Below, one piece after another: positions 1 to 4,928 of a stretch of 6,324 nucleotides of DNA. Numbering within the stretch: position 1 is the first letter of the stretch; every line of letters begins with the position of its first letter. Location: contig ONVG01000089.1 in the NCBI GenBank assembly GCA_900321195.1, forward strand, positions 1 to 6,324, written 5' to 3'. The stretch is from an uncultured Eubacteriales bacterium (GTDB lineage: Bacteria; Bacillota; Clostridia; Oscillospirales; Acutalibacteraceae). Both the position numbers and the translations under genes were made by a program. The notes beneath the pieces were generated by a model. That model was not told where the DNA came from and did no database searches. It was given only the letters and a program-made list of their open reading frames with translations.

Positions 1-88
1 TAGTCACATAATTTGCATTATTGAAATGATTATTGATTGTAATAGGCGTTAAAATAACCATTTCGCTGTTGATGATTTTTGAAAATTG

Positions 89-114
89 ATTTCCGTGGAA
101 TAATACACGGAAAT
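89..114. repeat. 9-bp perfect inverted repeat (hairpin)
   Basis: ATTTCCGTG (89-97) and CACGGAAAT (106-114) are perfect reverse complements around an 8-nt AT-rich loop. No T-run follows on the + strand, so it is not a standard terminator for a gene entering from the left. Read on the - strand the stem is followed by CAATTTT, a weak terminator-like tail. It could equally be a protein-binding palindrome. Its role is unknown. Confidence 0.55.
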
Positions 115-153
115 GTTAGTGTAAAATAATAGTGCCTCCGGTGTCAATTACGT

Positions 154-228
154 TTTCGCGCGGTAAAGCGCGCTTACTTTACATTAACTTGCACTGCTAT
201 AATATATAGTTTGTTTCGCGTGGATAAA
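154..228 (+). repeat. Near-direct repeat pair TTTCGCGYGG(A)TAAA
   Basis: TTTCGCGCGGTAAA (154-167) and TTTCGCGTGGATAAA (214-228) differ by one substitution and one inserted A, and start 60 bp apart. The first copy also sits in a small hairpin (CGCGC 157-161 with GCGCG 168-172). The pair brackets the extended -10 promoter at 195-203. They may be repeat-element ends or a protein-binding pair; neither reading is proven. Confidence 0.4.
178..203 (+). promoter_or_regulatory. Possible extended -10 promoter
   Basis: TGCTATAAT (195-203) matches the extended -10 pattern TGnTATAAT exactly. The nearest -35-like hexamer, TTTACA (178-183), is only 14 bp away, so activity would rest on the extended -10. 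Transcription would start near 210 and read through the GC-rich island towards the regulator gene at 502. This is sequence matching only. Confidence 0.4.
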
Positions 229-310
229 ATGTTTGGTCTGCAATCAGAGCGGAGCGGAGCGAGCGACAACGCGAATCGGGAGCGGCAGCTTGCCGCCGCC
301 GCTGGGAAGC
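229..310 (+). repeat. GC-rich intergenic repeat-like island
   Basis: Bases 241-310 are about 70% G+C (49 of 70 by count) inside AT-rich surroundings. The island contains short iterations of GGAGC/GAGCG (248-265) and a hairpin, GCGGCA (282-287) with TGCCGC (291-296). AGCGGC (281-286) can also pair with GCCGCT (298-303). It ends abruptly where the AT-rich sequence and the promoter at 318 resume. A 30-codon frame (229-321) crosses it but has no good ribosome binding site and an arginine/alanine/serine composition typical of translated repeats. The look is that of a dispersed intergenic element; whether it recurs in the genome cannot be told from one copy. Confidence 0.45.
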
Positions 311-317
311 AATTTTG

Positions 318-346
318 TTGACGAATTTATTGGAATGCTGTATAAT
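318..346 (+). promoter_or_regulatory. Strong sigma-A-type promoter upstream of the XRE regulator
   Basis: TTGACG (318-323) and a perfect TATAAT (341-346) are separated by 17 bp, the best promoter match in the window. Transcription should begin near 353, giving a leader of about 150 nt before the ATG at 502. It abuts the GC-rich island, so the repeat-like element and the promoter may have arrived together. Confidence 0.7.
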
Positions 347-457
347 TTTGATGACAAGCAGGCTGATGATGCTTAATAGGTTTCATTATGAGATAAGAGA
401 AAAACTAAATTGAAAAGATATATGTTTGATAACTGTATTTACGGAATGGATTTTTAG

Positions 458-482
458 TTGACATCGTATGTTGGTAAAACAT
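458..482 (+). promoter_or_regulatory. Candidate operator: overlapping ACAT/ATGT palindromes
   Basis: ATGTT (468-472) is a perfect inverted partner of AACAT (478-482), and its first four bases also pair with ACAT (461-464). The site lies 20-40 bases before the start of an XRE-type regulator gene, a common place for autoregulatory operators. A TTGACA hexamer (458-463) overlaps it, but a -10 at normal spacing would coincide with the ribosome binding site, so I do not call it a promoter. Operator function is an inference. Confidence 0.25.
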
Positions 483-501
483 TAAAAGGAGTATCAGTAT
501 T

Positions 502-1335
502 ATGAGTATAATCGGAGAACAGATCAAAAAATACCGTGTCAGTAAAAATATCACCCAGGAGCAGCTTGGTCATATGATAGGTGTTACTACTCAGGCTGTT
601 TCAAAATGGGAAAGGGGAGGTGTTCCCGATGCCGAGAGCATACCTCTTATTGCTGATGCACTTGGTGTAAGTACGGATATACTTTTCGGAAGAGAAAATA
701 CATCTACGATAGTTGACATGATAATTAATGAGATACAATCGGTTGACAGAGCCGAAGCTATGAAAAAAGTGTTTCATTATCTGTGGGCTGCATCAATGGC
801 TATCCTTAATGAAAAGCATATTAAGGATAGTTTGGGTATTGAACTGATAAATAATCTGAAGCATTCGGAGGGTATAGGCTATTACTCAAGACTTTGTTTG
901 AATGAAGGTATTATGGATGCAAGACTAAACTCTGATTTTAGATATTTTTTCTTTATGCCTGAGCCGGAAAAGGGCTTTTGCGATTCTCTCGGAGACCCTG
1001 CAAATATTGCTGAGATAATGAGTGTTTTTTCAAACAAAGATTCTCTTAAAATACTGTTTTTCATGTACACACGATTGAATACTCCCGTTTCACTTTCACT
1101 TATTTCCTCCCGAACTGAAATACCGGCGGAAAAAGCCGAAAAACTGCTGAAAAAGATGTGCGATATAAATATTATGAAATGCAGTCAGATCGAAACGGAA
1201 AACGGTTTTATAATGTCATATACATTCTACAATGAAACAGTGGTTTTGCCTGTTCTTTTTATGGCAAAGGAGATACGCGAAGAAAAAATCATAAACTGGG
1301 GAGTATGGTTCGATAGAAATAAACCCTTGTTTTAA
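502..1335 (+). CDS. XRE/Cro-family helix-turn-helix regulator with C-terminal winged-helix-like segment
   Basis: This 277-residue protein is predicted to be a cytoplasmic DNA-binding regulator. Residues about 6-61 form a typical HTH_3 (Cro/cI) domain: IKKYR near the start, TQEQLG in helix 2, a recognition helix around TTQAVSKWERG (29-39), then P, LIADALGVS and D for the closing helices. The rest (about 70-277) is no family I recognise. Within it, residues about 179-245 (SLKILFFMYT, then ISSRTEIPAEKAEKLLKKM) resemble an ArsR/MarR-like winged helix, which would give two DNA- or ligand-sensing modules. The ATG at 502 is preceded by AAAGGAG (485-491) at good spacing, and the HTH begins right after it. 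It probably uses the promoter at 318-346. The effector and targets are unknown; the esterase gene 113 bases downstream or its own promoter are possible targets. Confidence is high for the HTH and low for the C-terminal fold. Confidence 0.85.
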   Translation: MSIIGEQIKKYRVSKNITQEQLGHMIGVTTQAVSKWERGGVPDAESIPLIADALGVSTDILFGRENTSTIVDMIINEIQSVDRAEAMKKVFHYLWAASMAILNEKHIKDSLGIELINNLKHSEGIGYYSRLCLNEGIMDARLNSDFRYFFFMPEPEKGFCDSLGDPANIAEIMSVFSNKDSLKILFFMYTRLNTPVSLSLISSRTEIPAEKAEKLLKKMCDINIMKCSQIETENGFIMSYTFYNETVVLPVLFMAKEIREEKIINWGVWFDRNKPLF

Positions 1336-1374
1336 ATATTATCCGCTTGGTTGTTTTATTTACTGAATAGTTGT

Positions 1375-1403
1375 TTGATAATTCTTGACTTTGCAGTTAT
1401 ACT
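1375..1403 (+). promoter_or_regulatory. Sigma-A-type promoter of the esterase gene
   Basis: TTGATA (1375-1380) and TATACT (1398-1403) are 17 bp apart, each one or two mismatches from consensus. Transcription would start near 1410, leaving a leader of about 39 nt that carries the ribosome binding site. This makes the esterase a separate unit from the regulator, although no terminator is visible between them. Confidence 0.55.
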
Positions 1404-1448
1404 TAAAGGAAAGAAACAATTTCAAAAACGATCAGGAGGAGAACGACC

Positions 1449-3224
1449 ATGAAGACCGGAAGATTTATTTCAGGAATTCTTGCAGCTGTTTTGTGCTTAT
1501 CATTTACAGCGGGATGCAGCAATGGAACATCTCAGAGCAAAGAAGAAAGCAAAAGCTCGACAAAGGCAGAAGAGAGCAGCAAAAGCAGCAGCGAAGAAAA
1601 AAGCAGTGAAGAACAAAGCAGTGAAGAAAAAGAAAGCGACGGAATGCATGCTGTGTTTATCAGGGACGCAGGCAAGAACAGTAAAATGACCGCAACATTC
1701 CTGAATACTTCAAGCGGGAAAACAGAAGATGTTGAAATGACAAAATCTGAAGAAGGCGAAGATCATGTCACCTTTACCTGTAAGAGCGATCCCAAGCTTT
1801 ACAATATGGTACATATCACATACGGCGATAATATAGTCAGCAGCGATTTAGCCTTTAACAGATTTACAGCAGGCTGGTATCTCGAAAATAAAAGGCTTCT
1901 TCCTTATGCGGAGGGAATGGATCTTAAATATGATCCGGCGTTTGATACACATAAATTCAGTTTTGACGGCGCTGATAAATCCGTATATGTCTGGACGCCT
2001 GAGAATTACGATAAAAACTCGGATGAAAAATATCCCACAATATATTTGTTCGACGGACAGACTGTGCTTGCTACCGGCGTGGACAGAGGAATGGACAGCG
2101 ATAAAGATAGCTGGAATGTTTCCGAAAGCGTTGCTGCCATGATGTCAGTGACGGACAATAAGGCAGTTCTCGTGTGTATTTCCAATAATGACGGCAACAG
2201 GGACGATGAACTTGTGCCTGATATCGGAGAGATAAAGACCTTGCCAAACGGTAAGAAAATGCTTGACAGTAAGAAACACGGAAAGGAATTTGCCGATTTT
2301 ATCTGCGATACGATCATGCCGTTTATACAGAAAAACTACAACGTTTATACCGATGCCGAGCATACATCGCTGGCAGGAAGTTCACTCGGCGGTCTGGAGT
2401 CATTTTACACCGTACTTTCTCATCCTGATAAATTCGGTACAGCCGGTGTAATGTCCGCTTCATTCCAGTTCTATGATGACAATACATTTTCCGAGTTCCT
2501 TAAAGACAAGGTGAATATGGAAAAATCCCCCTTCCTCTATTTCTATGCAGGCGCATTCGGAGGAGATAACGGCGATGTTGATGAAAACGTGTACAACATG
2601 ATGTTGGAAATGGGTTATCCGAAGGACAGAATGGTATATGACAAATATGAGCCGGGTCGTCATGAGCCTATGTTCTGGAGAAACATCTTTCCGGAATTTT
2701 TACAGGCAATGTTCGAGGGCAAGGCAGAAGCGCTGGAATGCGGTGTACCGGTAAAATATGAAAACAGAACCGGTATATCAGATATTCCCCCTGCGATAAG
2801 CATATCACCCGATGATCCGGGACTCAGTGTAAAGGAAAATTTCATCTATTTCGATAACAGTCAGACAAAATGGGATAAGGTATTTGCTTATTGGTGGGAT
2901 GCTATACCGACAAATAAGATAAGCGGAGGCTTTTACGGAGACGAATGGCCGGGCATTGAGCTTGAAAGGGTAGAAGGAACGGATATTTATCGCGCAGTAA
3001 TGCCAATGGGACCAACCAAGATAGTATTCAGCTCAGGCGTGAAGGATGAAGATGTCAGAAAAGGCGTTATTGCTTATCAGACAGAGAATATGGACTATGA
3101 TGACCATAAAAACGCAGGTCAGATATTCCGTATAGATACATCAGTTGAACCAAAGGCAGGAAAAAGTAATGAAAAAACAAAGTTCAAATATGCTTCGGGT
3201 TCATGGGAGGATTTTGAGCTTTAA
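1449..3224 (+). CDS. Lipoprotein alpha/beta-hydrolase esterase (Fes/CE1-like) with C-terminal CBM26-like module
   Basis: This 591-residue protein is predicted to be exported and anchored to the outer membrane face by lipid. Residues 1-22 are a signal peptide (KTGR, hydrophobic core, TAG) ending at Cys23; Thr at -3 is slightly off the usual lipobox Leu. A Ser/Glu/Lys linker (about 26-64) leads to a beta-rich segment (about 66-155). An esterase domain (about 165-425) follows, with YPTIYLFDGQ, the nucleophile elbow GSSLGG (Ser312) and GRHEPMFW (His405). The acid is probably Asp373 or a nearby Asp. The layout fits the enterochelin-esterase/feruloyl-esterase superfamily. Residues about 462-563 (IYFDN, Trp475, YWW 481-483, EWPG, a late YQTENMD) resemble starch-binding CBM26. 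I infer a cell-surface carbohydrate ester hydrolase; the true ester is unknown. The start is set by AGGAGG (1434-1439), nine bases upstream. Confidence 0.85.
   Translation: MKTGRFISGILAAVLCLSFTAGCSNGTSQSKEESKSSTKAEESSKSSSEEKSSEEQSSEEKESDGMHAVFIRDAGKNSKMTATFLNTSSGKTEDVEMTKSEEGEDHVTFTCKSDPKLYNMVHITYGDNIVSSDLAFNRFTAGWYLENKRLLPYAEGMDLKYDPAFDTHKFSFDGADKSVYVWTPENYDKNSDEKYPTIYLFDGQTVLATGVDRGMDSDKDSWNVSESVAAMMSVTDNKAVLVCISNNDGNRDDELVPDIGEIKTLPNGKKMLDSKKHGKEFADFICDTIMPFIQKNYNVYTDAEHTSLAGSSLGGLESFYTVLSHPDKFGTAGVMSASFQFYDDNTFSEFLKDKVNMEKSPFLYFYAGAFGGDNGDVDENVYNMMLEMGYPKDRMVYDKYEPGRHEPMFWRNIFPEFLQAMFEGKAEALECGVPVKYENRTGISDIPPAISISPDDPGLSVKENFIYFDNSQTKWDKVFAYWWDAIPTNKISGGFYGDEWPGIELERVEGTDIYRAVMPMGPTKIVFSSGVKDEDVRKGVIAYQTENMDYDDHKNAGQIFRIDTSVEPKAGKSNEKTKFKYASGSWEDFEL
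1587..1631 (+). repeat. Three in-phase 15-bp tandem repeats in the lipoprotein linker
   Basis: Units AGCAGCGAAGAAAAA (1587-1601), AGCAGTGAAGAACAA (1602-1616) and AGCAGTGAAGAAAAA (1617-1631) lie head to tail and encode SSEEK, SSEEQ and SSEEK (residues 47-61). Because the unit is a multiple of three, gain or loss of copies would change linker length without breaking the frame. The first unit differs from the third at a single base. Confidence 0.8.
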
Positions 3225-3231
3225 AATATGC

Positions 3232-3267
3232 AGCCGTGTTCTTGATCTCAGGAACACGGCTTTTTTT
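3232..3267 (+). terminator. Intrinsic terminator after the esterase gene
   Basis: AGCCGTGTTC (3232-3241) pairs perfectly with GAACACGGCT (3252-3261). A further G-U and an A-U pair are possible inside, and a run of seven T (3261-3267) follows. It starts eight bases after the esterase stop codon, so it separates that gene from the sporulation pair. Confidence 0.92.
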
Positions 3268-3286
3268 GCGGATAATTCCAATACTC

Positions 3287-3314
3287 CTGACTATTTTATT
3301 ATTTCCGTTATATT
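3287..3314 (+). promoter_or_regulatory. Possible promoter for sipL-spoIVA
   Basis: CTGACT (3287-3292) and TATATT (3309-3314) are 16 bp apart, a moderate vegetative-type match just after the terminator. In Bacillus subtilis spoIVA is transcribed by sigma-E in the mother cell. I looked for a sigma-E-like pair (ATATT plus CATACAMT at about 14 bp) between 3268 and 3348 and found no convincing one. The promoter class is therefore undecided. Confidence 0.3.
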
Positions 3315-3337
3315 TCAGTGAACAGTTGAATATAAAT

Positions 3338-3387
3338 GGAGAGAAAAAATGATTAGAGAGGAATGCGGATATGGAATATCAGCTTAA
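3338..3387 (+). promoter_or_regulatory. 12-codon upstream ORF overlapping the sipL start
   Basis: GGAGAG (3338-3343) lies at good spacing before an ATG at 3349. This opens a frame of 12 codons (MIREECGYGISA) ending at TAA 3385-3387, 17 bases inside sipL and in a different frame. Ribosomes using this start would cross the sipL ribosome binding site and start codon. It may regulate sipL translation or couple to it, or it may be chance; the peptide resembles nothing I know. Confidence 0.3.
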
Positions 3388-4909
3388 AAAGGAGATCTGT
3401 CCCGTATGCGAGGCTGTATTCGAGGGCAGCTCGGAACAGCCTGTAGACCTTGACCTTAGTTTGCCGGATTATTGTCCCGATATTGAAAGAATACTCAAAT
3501 GCAGGATATGCCCGTCAGTCGTCGGGAAAAGCATTGCAGGCGACAGACTGGAGATAGAAGGAAATGCGCTAATAACACTTTATTATCTTGACTCGAAAAA
3601 ACAGGCGATACGCTCATGTGAGCATAACAGTCCGTTTTCATGCAGCTTAAAGATAAAGCCCGACCTGAAAGACCCTGTTTCTGTCGTTAAGCTGAGAACG
3701 GATTATCTCAACTGTCGTGCGCTGAGTCCGAGAAGAGTTGACATACACGGAGCATTTACTGTAAGTACAGTAGTATATGCAAAAACAGAACAGGAGATAT
3801 GCAGCGGAATAGTCGGAGATGACATACGCCAGAAAACTCATACCGAGCATTACAGCCGCCTTTGCGGAACAGGTCAGCAGATGTTTTCTATAACCGAAAC
3901 TCTTGATATAGGTCAGGGCAAGGGCATGCCGGAAAGTATCATAAGGTCTGAGCTGAGTGTTCGCAGGGAAAGCGTCAAAGCACTTTCCGATAAGCTCATG
4001 CTTAACGGAGAGGCGGTTTTAAGACTTCTTTATGTTACGGATATAGAAACAGGTTCGGCGGATACTATGACATTCAATATACCATTCACACAGGTAATAG
4101 ATGTACAAGGTATAAGCGGTGATAGCGTGAATGACATAACGCTTGAAGTCATGAGCTATGATGCGTCGCTGAAATCGGAATATGACGAGAACAGTACGCT
4201 TGTAACTCTTGACGCAAGGATATGCGCTACTGTAATGGCTGTCGAGGACGGCGAAACGGAAATCGTTGATGATGCGTATTCGACTATGTATGAATCCGAG
4301 CTTATCACAAAGCAGTGCAGGATAACAAGACTTCCTGTGATGACTGAAAAGGATATCTCAGTAAAAAGCGATGTGACTACAGGCGAGAACGGTATAACAA
4401 GGATAACGGATATATGGTGTGATACCGTGAGCAGTATTCCGGCTGTTGAGAATGACAGTATTATTGTAAAGGGAAAGCTTTTGTGCTGCATATTTGCCGC
4501 CGACGGTGACGGAGTGCCGTTTTATGCCGAAAGACCTGTTGAATTTTCATACAGTCCCGAAATAACTGGAAATGTAAAGGATATGAATATAAAGCTTAAT
4601 GTACAGCCTCTTTCACTGTCGTTCAGGATAACCGGCGATAATACTGTTGAGATAAAGGCTGAACTCAGGATATGTATATCCGCTGCCGAAAGCTGTGTGT
4701 GCAGGATAGTAACGTCAGCTTCATATAACGAGGATAAGCCGAGAATAAAGGATAAGACAGCGGCGCTCACGCTTTACTATGCGGATGAGGGAGAAAGTCT
4801 GTGGAGCATAGCAAGGAGCTACTGCACTTCTGTTGAAGCGATAAAGCTTGAAAACGAGCTTGAAGAAGATACTGTACAGTCAAGAAATATGCTGCTTATA
4901 CCGATGTGA
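3371..4909 (+). CDS. sipL: SipL-type spore coat morphogenetic protein (SPOCS/DUF3794 domains plus LysM)
   Basis: This 512-residue protein has the architecture of C. difficile SipL, the clostridial functional counterpart of SpoVID. SipL binds SpoIVA through its LysM domain and is needed to build and anchor the coat on the forespore. The N terminus carries the family signature (LSLPDYCPDIERILKCR, 29-45). The body appears to hold three SPOCS-like beta domains at about 30-140, 175-295 and 315-440. A C-terminal LysM occupies about 468-511 (LYYADEGESLWSIARSY, then MLLIPM), with Trp478. There is no signal peptide or membrane segment, as expected for a mother-cell cytoplasmic protein. The start at 3371 is favoured because family members begin with MELxLKKE-like sequence and AGAGG (3357-3361) precedes it. 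spoIVA follows 19 bases after the stop. It is unusually cysteine-rich (19 Cys). The name rests on architecture and neighbourhood; other SPOCS-LysM paralogues exist. Confidence 0.85.
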   Translation: MEYQLKKEICPVCEAVFEGSSEQPVDLDLSLPDYCPDIERILKCRICPSVVGKSIAGDRLEIEGNALITLYYLDSKKQAIRSCEHNSPFSCSLKIKPDLKDPVSVVKLRTDYLNCRALSPRRVDIHGAFTVSTVVYAKTEQEICSGIVGDDIRQKTHTEHYSRLCGTGQQMFSITETLDIGQGKGMPESIIRSELSVRRESVKALSDKLMLNGEAVLRLLYVTDIETGSADTMTFNIPFTQVIDVQGISGDSVNDITLEVMSYDASLKSEYDENSTLVTLDARICATVMAVEDGETEIVDDAYSTMYESELITKQCRITRLPVMTEKDISVKSDVTTGENGITRITDIWCDTVSSIPAVENDSIIVKGKLLCCIFAADGDGVPFYAERPVEFSYSPEITGNVKDMNIKLNVQPLSLSFRITGDNTVEIKAELRICISAAESCVCRIVTSASYNEDKPRIKDKTAALTLYYADEGESLWSIARSYCTSVEAIKLENELEEDTVQSRNMLLIPM

Positions 4910-4928
4910 GCAAGAGAGGAGAACAATA

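Larger units (their letters stand above)
1..228. other. AT-rich intergenic stretch, no gene seen
   Basis: This is the left part of a 501-base stretch without a supported gene. It is AT-rich, and I found no coding sequence with a ribosome binding site on either strand. It holds a hairpin (89-114), a small GC-rich hairpin (157-172), one copy of a TTTCGCGYGG-type direct repeat and an extended -10 promoter, each listed separately. The end of any gene lying to the left is not visible. Confidence 0.6.

Noticed and set aside
282..303. Hairpin in the GC-rich island as an intrinsic terminator
   Set aside because: The stem is followed by GGGAAGCAATTTTG rather than a T-run directly after the stem, and a strong promoter follows at once.
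229..321. 30-codon frame across the GC-rich island (starts MFGLQSERS)
   Set aside because: It has no good ribosome binding site, its composition reflects the repeat, and it overlaps the strong promoter at 318. It is most likely a chance reading of repeat DNA.
351..413. 20-codon frame in the XRE leader (starts MTSRLMML)
   Set aside because: Its ATG lies at or before the predicted transcription start (about 353), and no Shine-Dalgarno precedes it.
458..486. TTGACA at 458 as the -35 of the XRE promoter
   Set aside because: A -10 at 17 bp would be ATTAAA (481-486), a poor match, and transcription would start after the ribosome binding site. The promoter at 318-346 is far better.
1..501. Riboswitch, tRNA or CRISPR array in the long intergenic region
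   Set aside because: I saw no tRNA cloverleaf, no regularly spaced repeats, and no riboswitch core that I could recognise.
1480..1689. Lys/Ala-rich frame resembling a histone-like protein
   Set aside because: It is the +1 reading of the Ser/Glu/Lys linker repeats in the lipoprotein gene, with no ribosome binding site of its own.
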